Assembly (NCBI GenBank): GCA_965246905.1
Contig: CBDFFZ010000009.1
Location: forward strand, 124,001-188,000
Source: UBA1952 sp965246905
GTDB lineage: Bacteria; Bacteroidota; Bacteroidia; Chitinophagales; Chitinophagaceae
Length of the DNA: 64,000 bases
Direction of reading: 5' to 3'
Each line of letters opens with the position of its first letter. Within the stretch, counting starts at the first letter, position 1. Under the pieces are notes generated by a model. It saw nothing but the letters and a program-made list of their open reading frames with translations, was not told the origin of the DNA and ran no database searches. Position numbers and translations under genes: made by a program. Positions 16,533 to 23,859 of this stretch are shown one piece after another.

Positions 16533-17939
16533 ATGCCTCTGAGAAAATATACCTACTACGATTATACCATCTCGCTGTGCCCGGAATGCCTGAAGCGCAT
16601 TGAGGCAAAAATCGTATTTGAGGATGATAAGGTCTATATGCTCAAAACCTGCCCTGAGCATGGCTTCCACCGCATGCTCATTGCCACGGATATTGACTAT
16701 TATAAGAGTATCCGCAACTACAATAAGCCTTCGGAAACGCCGCTGAAATTCAATAACAAAGTGCATTATGGCTGCCCCTACGATTGCGGCCTCTGCACCG
16801 ATCATGAGCAGCACAGCTGCCTTACGCTCATAGAAATTACAGACCGCTGCAACCTTGCCTGCCCTACTTGTTATGCCATGTCCTCACCGCACTATGGCCG
16901 CCACCGTACGCTGGAGGAAGTAGAGCGGATGATGGATGTGATCGTGGCCTCGGAAGGCGAGCCGGATGTGGTGCAGATTAGTGGCGGCGAACCTACCATA
17001 CATCCGCAGTTTTTTGAGATACTGGATATTGCCAAAACAAAGCCGATCAAGCACCTGATGGTGAATACGAATGGCATCCGCATTGCGCAGGACCCGGGCT
17101 TTGCAGAGCGGCTGGCAACGTACATGCCCGATTTCGAGCTGTATCTCCAGTGGGATTCGTTTCGCCCGGAAGTCTTGAAAACGCTGCGTGGCAGAGATCT
17201 CACCGATACCAGGATGAAGGCGCTTGAAAAGCTCAATGAGCTGAATCTATCCACCACATTGGTGATCACGGTACAGAAGGGACTGAATGATGATGAGACC
17301 GGCGCTATCATCGACTTTGCGCTGCAGCAGCGGTGCGTGCGTGGCGTTACCTTTCAGCCGGTGCAGATAGCGGGCCGCTTTGAGCACAACCCCGATAAGA
17401 ACCGGATGACGCTTACAGAAGTAAGGCAGAATATCCTGGACCAGACCACGGTGTTTAATGAGCACGATATCATACCGGTGCCGTGCAACCCGGATGCGCT
17501 GGCTATGGGCTATGCGCTGAAATTGAATGGCGAAGTATTTCCATTGACGCGTTACTTAGACCCTGCAAAATTGCTGGACAGCAGCACGAAAAACACGATC
17601 GTCTATGAGCAGGATAAAGGATTGCATGAGCAGCTCACCGGCATTTTCAGTACGGGCATTTCCGTGGATCGCGTTACAGAGAACATGAACCAGCTCCTAT
17701 GCTGCCTGCCCCAGATCTATGCGCCGGGCCTGACGTACGAAAACCTTTTTCGCGTGATCATTATGCGCTTTATCGATGCCTATGATTTTGATGTGCGGGC
17801 GATCAAGAAATCCTGCGTACATATAGTGAGCAAAGACGGGCGCATCATACCTTTTGAGACGATGAACCTTTTTTACCGCGATGATAAGGAAGCGTATCTT
17901 GAAGAGCTGAAAAGCGGAACCTCAAAAGCTTTATTTTGA
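16533..17939 (+). CDS. Radical SAM protein resembling tetraether / membrane-spanning lipid synthases
   Basis: The 468-residue protein has the radical SAM cluster motif CNLACPTC at 106-113 and the SAM-binding ISGGEPT near 149-155. Before it lie a CPEC/CPEHG pair (C16, C19, C40), which looks like a zinc or rubredoxin-type knuckle, and CPYDCGLC (81-88) with C96. More cysteines follow in the C-terminal part (LLCCLP near 389-394, KKSCVH near 421-426). This layout matches my recollection of COG1964 proteins, the group of archaeal Tes (joins phytanyl chains into tetraethers) and of bacterial enzymes proposed for membrane-spanning lipids. The Lgt-like neighbour supports a lipid substrate. Its stop codon overlaps the start of the next small membrane protein. 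The family is fairly sure; the reaction is inferred. Confidence 0.75.
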   Translation: MPLRKYTYYDYTISLCPECLKRIEAKIVFEDDKVYMLKTCPEHGFHRMLIATDIDYYKSIRNYNKPSETPLKFNNKVHYGCPYDCGLCTDHEQHSCLTLIEITDRCNLACPTCYAMSSPHYGRHRTLEEVERMMDVIVASEGEPDVVQISGGEPTIHPQFFEILDIAKTKPIKHLMVNTNGIRIAQDPGFAERLATYMPDFELYLQWDSFRPEVLKTLRGRDLTDTRMKALEKLNELNLSTTLVITVQKGLNDDETGAIIDFALQQRCVRGVTFQPVQIAGRFEHNPDKNRMTLTEVRQNILDQTTVFNEHDIIPVPCNPDALAMGYALKLNGEVFPLTRYLDPAKLLDSSTKNTIVYEQDKGLHEQLTGIFSTGISVDRVTENMNQLLCCLPQIYAPGLTYENLFRVIIMRFIDAYDFDVRAIKKSCVHIVSKDGRIIPFETMNLFYRDDKEAYLEELKSGTSKALF

Positions 17940-18220
17940 GGAAGGCCCTATTTATTATTGGAGGTATCAGCCTGGCAGGCATACTAATTTTTCCTTTGGA
18001 AGATATCGGGAATGCCAATAATTACTTTTCCGGCGTGGGTGTGTGTGCCTTTCTTGGGGCGGGGATCAACCTTATTGCCGGCGTGCTTTTATTGCTCATT
18101 AGTATCGGGGCAAAAGAGGTAAGGCCATACGGAGCCGCCTGCCTGATCGTTGCGGGGCTTTTAATGCTATGTTGCTTTACGCTTTGCTCCAATACGCATA
18201 CGAATATGGGACACATGTAA
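17936..18220 (+). CDS. Small membrane protein, paralogue 1
   Basis: The 94-residue protein has three predicted membrane segments (about 5-20, 33-58, 67-85) joined by short loops, and ends in a short polar tail. It is unrecognised. The start is a TTG that overlaps the TGA of the radical SAM gene, so translation is probably coupled. The alternative of a later start would remove the first membrane helix. The choice is supported by the next gene, whose ATG-started product has the same opening (KKAL-IIGG against RKAL-IIGG) and the same GAKEV-PY / GVKQV-PY loop. It probably works with, or beside, the radical SAM enzyme in the inner membrane. Confidence 0.7.
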   Translation: MRKALFIIGGISLAGILIFPLEDIGNANNYFSGVGVCAFLGAGINLIAGVLLLLISIGAKEVRPYGAACLIVAGLLMLCCFTLCSNTHTNMGHM

Positions 18221-18246
18221 ATTTCAAGTAAAAACTGCTTTCTGCT

Positions 18247-18534
18247 ATGTTGAAAAAAGCACTTTACATAATTGGAGGATTAGCCCTCGGCGCTGTATTG
18301 CTGCTACCGCTTTTCTTAGTTACAAGTTCTGCTAAAGACTATCTGGAGGCAATCGCTTTTGTATCCTTTTTCGTTAGTCTTGCCAGCCTGGCTATTGGGT
18401 TTTTGCTGGTATTTGTGAGCCTCGGGGTAAAGCAGGTTTGGCCTTACACCCAGGCCAGCTTTATTGTGGGTGGAGTAATGATGCTCTTAAGCTTCACGCT
18501 TTGCTCAACGGGTATTGTTCGCTTCCAACTTTAA
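18247..18534 (+). CDS. Small membrane protein, paralogue 2
   Basis: The 95-residue protein has three hydrophobic segments in the same places as the preceding gene and shares its IIGG start, the VKQVWPY loop and the terminal FTLCS motif. The two are a tandem duplication. No family is recognised. It lies 26 bp after paralogue 1 and 5 bp before the NTF2-like gene, so all belong to one plus-strand transcription unit. No catalytic residues stand out. A structural or accessory role in the membrane is the most that can be said. Confidence 0.7.
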   Translation: MLKKALYIIGGLALGAVLLLPLFLVTSSAKDYLEAIAFVSFFVSLASLAIGFLLVFVSLGVKQVWPYTQASFIVGGVMMLLSFTLCSTGIVRFQL

Positions 18535-18539
18535 TCATC

Positions 18540-18968
18540 ATGCGCATTTTACTTCCCGCCATCTTTTTATTGCTTTTTGCAACTGCGCTTTCTGCTCAGC
18601 CAGCAGATGAAACTGCTATTAAAAGAGTACTTTCTGCTCAGGTCGATGCCTGGAATGCCGGTGATATCAGCACCTATATGGCTTCCGGCTATTGGAACAG
18701 CGACAGCCTTGTGTTTATTGGTAAATCCGGCCCGAAGTATGGCTATGCGGTAACGCTTGCAAGCTATAAAAAATCTTACGCCGATACAGCAGCGATGGGC
18801 AAGCTCGGCTTCGAAATCATTTCCCTTAAAAAACTCTCACCGGAATATTATTTCGCTATCGGTAAATGGGCGCTGAAGCGCAGCATTGGCGATGTTTCCG
18901 GTACCTGGACGCTGCTCTTCCGCAGGATAAAAGGGCAGTGGAAAATTGTGGTGGACCACAGCTCGTAA
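18540..18968 (+). CDS. Exported NTF2/DUF4440-like protein
   Basis: The 142-residue product starts with a signal peptide (MRILLPAIFLLLFATALSA, cut before QPADE). It continues as a small alpha+beta domain of SnoaL/DUF4440 type: an N-terminal helix pair (ETAIKRVLSAQVDAWNAGDI), a central YMASGYWNSDSLVFIG, and a C-terminal WTLLFRRIKGQWKIVVDHSS strand pair. Such proteins bind small ligands or act as isomerase-like domains; the ligand is unknown. The start at 18540 is chosen over an in-frame ATG at 18438, which would lie inside the previous gene and bury the signal peptide. Confidence 0.8.
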   Translation: MRILLPAIFLLLFATALSAQPADETAIKRVLSAQVDAWNAGDISTYMASGYWNSDSLVFIGKSGPKYGYAVTLASYKKSYADTAAMGKLGFEIISLKKLSPEYYFAIGKWALKRSIGDVSGTWTLLFRRIKGQWKIVVDHSS

Positions 18969-19014
18969 AATGTTTGGCATTACTTTTAAGCAGTAATTCT
19001 AAAACCATCTTATC

Positions 19015-19812
19015 ATGAAAAAATTTCTTCCGCTCATCATGCTCCTGTTATCGGGGATGCTGCTCACTTCCTGTGTATCCAACAAAAAATACATGGCTGC
19101 GCAAAGCCGCATTTCCGGCCTGCGGCAGGACAGCCTGAGCCTCGAAGCAAAGCTGGCATCCGCACAGACCCGGCTGGCCCAGCTGGAGGGGAAAGTAGAC
19201 CAGATGCAGGCTACCAACCAGTTCACATCCGCGCAGCTCAACCAGAGCCAGGAAGAGATCGCAACCCAGCGCAGGCGCTTAGAGCAGCTCCAGGCGCTCA
19301 TAGACCAGCAGAAGAAAAATACTGAGGTGATCCGCGCTAAGATGGCAGATGCGCTCAAAGGCTTTTCATCCGACCAGCTGAGCGTGGCTACTAAAAACGG
19401 CAAGGTTTATGTGAGTATGCAGGAGAGCCTGCTCTTCCCCAGCGGCAGCGCTACGATCAATGCAAAGGGCAAAGATGCGCTAAGTACCCTGGCCAGCGTT
19501 TTGAATCAGAATTTAGATATCAATGTAGAGGTGGAAGGCCATACGGACTCCATTCCTATCAAGCAGCGCTATGAGGATAATCTTGCCCTGAGCGTGGCGC
19601 GCTCTACAGCAATTACCCGTATCCTGAGCAATGATTTTAAAGTGGCGCCGGAACGTATTACTGCCAGCGGCCGCAGCCAGTATGAGCCGATTGCCGATAA
19701 CTCAACTCCTGAAGGACGCGCCAGGAACCGCCGTACGGAAATTATTTTGGAGCCCAAACTGGATGAGCTTATGAAGCTGATCGAAGGCAGTGGCGGAGCT
19801 CAGCGGGAATAG
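19015..19812 (+). CDS. OmpA-family peptidoglycan-binding lipoprotein
   Basis: The 265-residue protein has a lipoprotein signal (MKKFLPLIMLLLSGMLLTSC, cysteine at 20). A coiled coil follows at about 25-105 (many Q, L and E heptads such as LEAKLASAQTRLAQLEGKV). The OmpA-like domain spans about 125-250 (VEGHTDSIPI, GRSQYEPIADNSTPEG, ARNRRTEIIL). The domain binds peptidoglycan through the conserved D and R of its NRRTE region. It should link the outer membrane to the cell wall, much like MotB-type or Pal-type anchors. A strong bidirectional terminator follows. The neighbouring L,D-transpeptidase also concerns peptidoglycan. Confidence 0.88.
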   Translation: MKKFLPLIMLLLSGMLLTSCVSNKKYMAAQSRISGLRQDSLSLEAKLASAQTRLAQLEGKVDQMQATNQFTSAQLNQSQEEIATQRRRLEQLQALIDQQKKNTEVIRAKMADALKGFSSDQLSVATKNGKVYVSMQESLLFPSGSATINAKGKDALSTLASVLNQNLDINVEVEGHTDSIPIKQRYEDNLALSVARSTAITRILSNDFKVAPERITASGRSQYEPIADNSTPEGRARNRRTEIILEPKLDELMKLIEGSGGAQRE

Positions 19813-19834
19813 CCCTGCTTGCAACGGCAATTAG

Positions 19835-19863
19835 CGCCGACAGGGTTTAAAACCCTGTCGGCG
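19835..19863. terminator. Bidirectional terminator
   Basis: CGCCGACAGGGTTT and AAACCCTGTCGGCG form a perfect 14-bp inverted repeat with one base at the centre. It sits between the convergent OmpA lipoprotein and L,D-transpeptidase genes. T runs on both sides let it serve both. Confidence 0.85.
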
Positions 19864-19869
19864 TTTTAG

Positions 19870-20484
19870 TTAGGGCAGGATTATAATAGGAATGCCTGTC
19901 GAGGTGTGCGCATATAGCTCATCGATCTCATCATCGGTAATGGCTACGCAGCCGTTGGTCCAATCGTGCAGGATATGCGCTTTGCCTATATAACCCTGGC
20001 CATTTACAATGCCGTGGATCTTAATATTGCCGCCGGTGCGCCTGCTGTATTTGGCTGCGTAAGCTCGGTCGGCCGCATTGGGGTAGGATATACCGAGATT
20101 TTTATGGCATGAGCTGGCCGGGTTTTTGCCATCAATATAATAGCGGCCTTCCGGCGTCTTTTCATCTCCTTCAAAATGTTTGTGGCCTTTGGGTGCATCA
20201 CCCAGCGCCACCCGGTATATTTTTTGAAGGTTGCCACGGTTATAAACATACATTTCGCGGAAGTGCTTCACGACTACAATACTATCTATGCCCGCATGCA
20301 GCTTCGCATTATAGTATTTTCGATTTCGTACAGAATCCTGCAGTTTTTTTGCATCCGGCATATCCATAGCAGCAGTAAGCAGGCTAAAATGGCTGAATGC
20401 CCATGGAGAACGCCGTACAAGCGCATAGCCGGCAATAGCGAGACAAAGCATAACGATCAGTAGGATGGCAAGCCGGCGGCGCAT
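19870..20484 (-). CDS. L,D-transpeptidase family protein (YkuD domain)
   Basis: YkuD-domain enzymes crosslink peptidoglycan stems or attach proteins to them. The 204-residue product has one N-terminal membrane anchor (RRLAILLIVMLCLAIAGYAL) and a catalytic domain at about 60-204. The key elements are KIHGI near 157 and HDWTNGCVAITDDEI near 175-189, with the catalytic cysteine in TNGC. The classic SHGC has become TNGC, as in some wider-family members. The PEGRYYI segment binds the substrate stem. An in-frame ATG at 20526 would add 14 residues; the shorter form places the arginines directly before the anchor. It is convergent with the OmpA lipoprotein gene. Confidence 0.85.
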   Translation of the reverse strand: MRRRLAILLIVMLCLAIAGYALVRRSPWAFSHFSLLTAAMDMPDAKKLQDSVRNRKYYNAKLHAGIDSIVVVKHFREMYVYNRGNLQKIYRVALGDAPKGHKHFEGDEKTPEGRYYIDGKNPASSCHKNLGISYPNAADRAYAAKYSRRTGGNIKIHGIVNGQGYIGKAHILHDWTNGCVAITDDEIDELYAHTSTGIPIIILP

Positions 20485-20577
20485 GAGATGACGGTATTTG
20501 ACAGGGTAAGACACTTTTCCATTCATTTTCCATAAAGGCGGGGAAATTTTTTTAAGCGGGGCCTTTTCCTGCGCGCC

Positions 20578-20627
20578 ACAGGCCGGCTTTAGCCGGATTT
20601 GATTCATAGCCCACGGTTTTAACCGTG
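20578..20627. repeat. REP-like pair of small inverted repeats
   Basis: CCGGC-TTTA-GCCGG and CACGGTT-TT-AACCGTG lie 10-15 bp apart in the gap between the L,D-transpeptidase and the GNAT-like gene. The arrangement resembles dispersed palindromic elements and overlaps the region upstream of the plus-strand -7 element. Confidence 0.45.
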
Positions 20628-20634
20628 CGTACTT

Positions 20635-20642
20635 TATTTTTG
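20635..20642 (+). promoter_or_regulatory. -7 promoter element for the GNAT-like gene
   Basis: TATTTTTG matches TAnnTTTG and ends 8 bp before the ATG at 20651, implying a very short leader. Confidence 0.5.
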
Positions 20643-20650
20643 ATGCCGTT

Positions 20651-21805
20651 ATGAAGATGCACGAAGTAACATCGAAGGCGGATGCGCAGCGTTTCCTGCA
20701 GGTAGCTGTCGACATATATAAGGGGGACCCGGAGTGGATCCGCCCGCTTGATAAGGATATTAATGAAGTATTTGACCCTGAAAAGAATAAATTTTTCAAG
20801 CGCGGTGAGTGCACGCGCTGGCTTTTGCTGGATGATACAGGAAAGGCAATTGGCCGCATTGCAGCCTTCGTAAACCGCCAGTATAAAGAAGCGCAGCCAA
20901 CAGGTGGCATTGGTTTTTTTGAATGCCCGGACAGCCAGGAAGCGGCCAATTTCATGCTGGATTTTTGTAAGGCATGGCTTTTGGAGCGTGGCATGGAAGC
21001 GATGGACGGCCCGATTAATTTTGGCGAGCGTGAGCGGTGGTGGGGCCTGCTGGTAGAAGGGTTTACTACGCCCACTTATTGTATGAATTACAATCCTCCT
21101 TACTACCAAAAGCTATTTGAGACTTATGGTTTCCAGCTATATTTCAACCAGCTTTGCTACGGGATGAATGTGGATACGAGGCTTACGGATAAGTTTTTTG
21201 ACCGGCATGCCTTGCTTGAGAAAGACCCCGATTATAAAGCGATCCGCATTCAGAAGAATAACCTGTTGAAGTTTGCGAAAGACTTTACTTATATCTATAA
21301 CAAAGCCTGGGCAGGGCATGGCGGCGGCAAGCAGATCGAAGAGCGTGCGGTGGTAAAGATGTTCAATACCATGAAGGCTGCGATGGATGAGGATATATCC
21401 TGGTTCACCTATTATAAGGACGAGCCTATTGCAGTATGGATCAACCTGCCCGACCTGAACCAGTTCTTTAGCAAGATGAATGGGAAGTTCGGCATCCTTC
21501 AAAAGCTCTATTTTCTGTGGCTGAAGCGGTTTGGCAAGTGCGACCGTTTCTGCGGCATCGTATATGGGGTAATCCCGGAATTTCAAGGTATGGGTGTGGA
21601 TGCCTTCATGGTGGTGGAAGCTGCAAAGATCATCCAGACCAATGGCCGCTACAAGCAGTACGAGATGCAGTGGATCGGCGACTTCAACCCGAAGATGGTG
21701 AACATCGCGGAGAGCTTAGGCACTACACAAAGCCGGCGGCTGGTTACTTACCGGTATTTATTTGATCGGGATAAGGAATTTGTGCGGCACCGGATGCTGG
21801 GATAA
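20651..21805 (+). CDS. GNAT-like protein of the YghO type
   Basis: The 384-residue soluble protein resembles large YghO-like proteins annotated as N-acetyltransferase-like. Its C-terminal half has a GNAT-like core, with the acetyl-CoA loop region near IPEFQGMGVDAFMV (about 309-322) and a following helix AAKIIQTNGRYKQYEMQWIGDFNPKM. The N-terminal half contains GPINFGERERWWGLLVEGF (about 121-139) and MNYNPPYYQKLFETYGFQ, which recur in this family. The substrate is unknown; a small-molecule or lipid-linked role has no direct support. The start is the first ATG after the -7 element; a second ATG two codons later is equally possible. Its 3' end overlaps the convergent RelE-like gene. Confidence 0.75.
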   Translation: MKMHEVTSKADAQRFLQVAVDIYKGDPEWIRPLDKDINEVFDPEKNKFFKRGECTRWLLLDDTGKAIGRIAAFVNRQYKEAQPTGGIGFFECPDSQEAANFMLDFCKAWLLERGMEAMDGPINFGERERWWGLLVEGFTTPTYCMNYNPPYYQKLFETYGFQLYFNQLCYGMNVDTRLTDKFFDRHALLEKDPDYKAIRIQKNNLLKFAKDFTYIYNKAWAGHGGGKQIEERAVVKMFNTMKAAMDEDISWFTYYKDEPIAVWINLPDLNQFFSKMNGKFGILQKLYFLWLKRFGKCDRFCGIVYGVIPEFQGMGVDAFMVVEAAKIIQTNGRYKQYEMQWIGDFNPKMVNIAESLGTTQSRRLVTYRYLFDRDKEFVRHRMLG

Positions 21806-22073
21806 TATTAGGGAAAATAACGGTAAACCTCCCTCGATGCAGGACTCTGCTCAAATAAATGGTTTGTTCTCTGCTAAGAAAGCAAATTCTGTAATCTCCC
21901 ATTTTTATTCTGAAAGCGTTTTTAAAACCTTTCAGCTTTTTAAGGTTGGGGAAACCAGGTACGCTTTCTGCCTTCTGTAATTCCTGAATAATCGTTGCCA
22001 AAAGCAGCTGATCATCTTTTGATAATTCTTTTAGTGCATCTTTCCGGAATTGCTTTGTGGTGATTACAAGCAT
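21744..22073 (-). CDS. RelE/ParE-family toxin
   Basis: The 109-residue protein has the RelE fold signature: KQFRKDALKEL at 7-17, PNLKKLKGFKNAFRIKMGDYRICF at about 42-65, and YLSRVLHRGRF near 73-83. RelE toxins cut mRNA in the ribosome; ParE-type relatives attack gyrase. The basic R-x-GDYRI segment and the RVLHR end are the usual functional region. The tail after about 84 is longer than in most family members and overlaps the convergent GNAT-like gene by 62 bp. The ATG shares one base with the antitoxin stop (TGATG), the usual coupling in such modules. Confidence 0.85.
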   Translation of the reverse strand: MLVITTKQFRKDALKELSKDDQLLLATIIQELQKAESVPGFPNLKKLKGFKNAFRIKMGDYRICFLSREQTIYLSRVLHRGRFTVIFPNIIPASGAAQIPYPDQINTGK

Positions 22074-22270
22074 CAGGCACGAAGCTCTTTTAAGAAAGCT
22101 GCTGTATCAACTGTAGCTTCGTAATCAGTTTCTTCCATGAGCTTTCCAATGGCTATATCTTCCTTGTCTTCCCCATTCAGTAAATGACTTTTGAGCTGAT
22201 GCGTTTTTAGAAAAGCGGTCAGCAATTCCAGTTCCTGTTTATTATTTGTTTGGATGATGAGTGTTTCCAT
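22073..22270 (-). CDS. Antitoxin partner of the RelE-like toxin
   Basis: The 65-residue protein METLIIQTNNKQELELL has the form common for Bacteroidota antitoxins of RelE-type toxins: a short beta strand, a helix (ELELLTAFLKTHQLKS), a linker with acidic residues, and a C-terminal helix (TVDTAAFLKELRA). It lacks a long DNA-binding domain that I can name. It lies directly upstream of the toxin with a 1-nt overlap. It should bind and neutralise the toxin and probably represses the operon. Confidence 0.8.
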   Translation of the reverse strand: METLIIQTNNKQELELLTAFLKTHQLKSHLLNGEDKEDIAIGKLMEETDYEATVDTAAFLKELRA

Positions 22271-22352
22271 TTCTGCCGCTTTAGGTAAAAATAAGATTTT
22301 TGGTAAGAATGAATTGTTATCTAAAAGAACAGCTTGCCCGTAAAGTCACCGA

Positions 22353-22562
22353 TCACCATGCGCGCTCTTCGTTCAGGTAGTCATCAATATTATCACCGCG
22401 CCATAGTTCCGCGCCGAGGCCGGACAACGACAGTAGCCCTCCGCCCTGTGAAGGCGCAGAAGATTTACGAATGAGGGTTGCAAGGCGCTCTAGTAGCGTA
22501 AGCTGCCCGTCTTTATCTAATTTACGCGCCTGTTCATATACCGCTTCTACAGCCTTTTCCAT
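22353..22562 (-). CDS. VapB-like antitoxin without an intact toxin
   Basis: The 69-residue protein (MEKAVEAVYEQARKLDKDGQ, ending GLGAELWRGDNIDDYLNEER) looks like the small antitoxins found directly upstream of PIN-domain VapC toxins. No vapC follows. A start codon overlapping its stop (GCATGGTGA) opens a frame of only 12 codons, beginning MVIGD and ending in TAG after GKLFF. MVIGD resembles a VapC opening (hydrophobic strand then the first acidic residue), so this may be the stub of a deleted toxin. After 80 bp without a gene comes the RelE antitoxin. Confidence 0.65.
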   Translation of the reverse strand: MEKAVEAVYEQARKLDKDGQLTLLERLATLIRKSSAPSQGGGLLSLSGLGAELWRGDNIDDYLNEERAW

Positions 22563-22664
22563 GATCTTTCTATTTGAATAAAGTTAGTAAAAAGTGTGCG
22601 CTACTTTAAAGGCAAAACTTTAAAGTTGTTAGCACTGTATAACGACGAAAAGGTTTGGAAAGCC

Positions 22665-22985
22665 TCAATTACCAAACCTATAATCCCTTTCAACCAAACA
22701 GATCCGCACAAAATATTCTTCATACCACTTTTCCCTGCCCAGCCGCTGTGCCGCGACATGCTGCACCTGCGCCTTCCATGCAAAAATAGCTTCCTGAGAA
22801 GCCCAGTAAGAAACAGTAATGCCTAGTTCATTCCGCGCGCTTTCTATTCCAAGATAGCCGGGCTGCGCTTTAGCCAGCTCTTCCATCAGCGCAGCCATTT
22901 TGCTATATGCCTCGCCATCATCCGCCCTGCGCAAAGAAGTAAAGATTACGGCATAATAAGGTGGCTTGGGAGTGGATGCGATCAT
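22665..22985 (-). CDS. Antibiotic biosynthesis monooxygenase (ABM) domain protein
   Basis: The 106-residue protein is one ferredoxin-like ABM domain: YYAVIFTSLRRADDGEAY at the start, a helix (KMAALMEELAKAQPGYLGIES), then GITVSYWASQEAIFAWKAQVQH and a final W-Y--Y-VRI strand. ABM proteins include cofactor-free monooxygenases and haem-degrading enzymes, and many have no known substrate. A cluster-specific role cannot be read. The start at 22985 is preferred over a TTG-like opening at 23006, which would overlap folP. It begins only 4 bp after the folP stop, so the two are co-transcribed. Confidence 0.85.
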   Translation of the reverse strand: MIASTPKPPYYAVIFTSLRRADDGEAYSKMAALMEELAKAQPGYLGIESARNELGITVSYWASQEAIFAWKAQVQHVAAQRLGREKWYEEYFVRICLVERDYRFGN

Positions 22986-22989
22986 AACA

Positions 22990-23844
22990 TTAGTGTAAAA
23001 GTTCAAAAAGCTTTATTACCTCCACGGCCTCTTTCACATCATGCACCCTCAGGATTGTAGCGCCCTGATGCAAGGCCACCATGTGCAGCGCCGTAGTGCC
23101 GTTCAAAGCTTTATCAGGGTTCACGCTAAGCGGCCTGCAAACCATAGACTTTCTTGAAATACCCACCAGCAGCGGCCTTCCCATCACCCTGAAGGTGGAT
23201 AGATTGCTTAATAATGAATAATTGTGCATTACTGTTTTCCCGAATCCAAAACCCGGGTCAAGGATCAGATCGTGGATGCCTGCAGCGTTGCATTGAAGCG
23301 TTTTTTCTTTCAGGCAATCGAATACTTTCTTCAATACATCGTCATAATGAGGAGCTTCCTGCATTGTGCGCGGCGAGCCCTGCATGTGCATGGCTATATA
23401 AGGCACCTTGAGCGAGGCTACAGTTTTCAGCATCGCCGCATCGAGATCGCCGCCGCTGATATCATTTATGATTGAAACTCCTGCGCCAACGGCTTCACGG
23501 GCAATAGTTGCATGATAGGTATCTGCTGAAAGCCATGCTTCCGGAAAATGCTTTGCCAGCAGATTAATAACGGGAATGATCCTTTGGAGCTCTTCCTCAG
23601 TGCTCACTTCTTCCGCTCCGGGCCTTGTCGATACCCCGCCAATGTCTAAAATCGTTGCTCCTTCGTTCAGCATTTTTTCAGCCAGCTTTAATACTGCCGC
23701 ATGGCTGCTATCGGCTCCCTTATTAAAAAAGCTGTCCGGCGTGGCATTGAGAATGCCCATTACCAACGGCCTGGAAAGATCTAAAATCCGGCCCCGGCTT
23801 TGCAGCGTTGCGGCTACGGGCAAAAGTGTATTTTTGGCGCTCAT
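22990..23844 (-). CDS. folP: Dihydropteroate synthase
   Basis: FolP joins 6-hydroxymethyl-dihydropterin diphosphate with p-aminobenzoate in folate synthesis and is the sulfonamide target. The 284-residue protein shows the family motifs: VMGILNATPDSFF at about 28-40, ILDIGGVSTRPGAEE near 64-78, INDISGG near 121, and DPGFGFGKT near 194-202. The terminal region contains RVHDV, the usual RVHDV box. I start at 23844 because it gives the standard short N-terminus; upstream in-frame ATGs would run into the oppositely oriented DUF1599 gene. The ATGs of the two genes are only 15 bp apart. FolB and FolD of the same vitamin network are encoded later in the window. Confidence 0.94.
   Translation of the reverse strand: MSAKNTLLPVAATLQSRGRILDLSRPLVMGILNATPDSFFNKGADSSHAAVLKLAEKMLNEGATILDIGGVSTRPGAEEVSTEEELQRIIPVINLLAKHFPEAWLSADTYHATIAREAVGAGVSIINDISGGDLDAAMLKTVASLKVPYIAMHMQGSPRTMQEAPHYDDVLKKVFDCLKEKTLQCNAAGIHDLILDPGFGFGKTVMHNYSLLSNLSTFRVMGRPLLVGISRKSMVCRPLSVNPDKALNGTTALHMVALHQGATILRVHDVKEAVEVIKLFELLH
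23829..23836 (+). promoter_or_regulatory. -7 promoter element for the DUF1599 gene
   Basis: TATTTTTG matches TAnnTTTG, 23 bp before the ATG at 23860. It lies within the first codons of folP on the other strand. Confidence 0.5.
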
Positions 23845-23859
23845 TGCCCTGCAAAGAAA

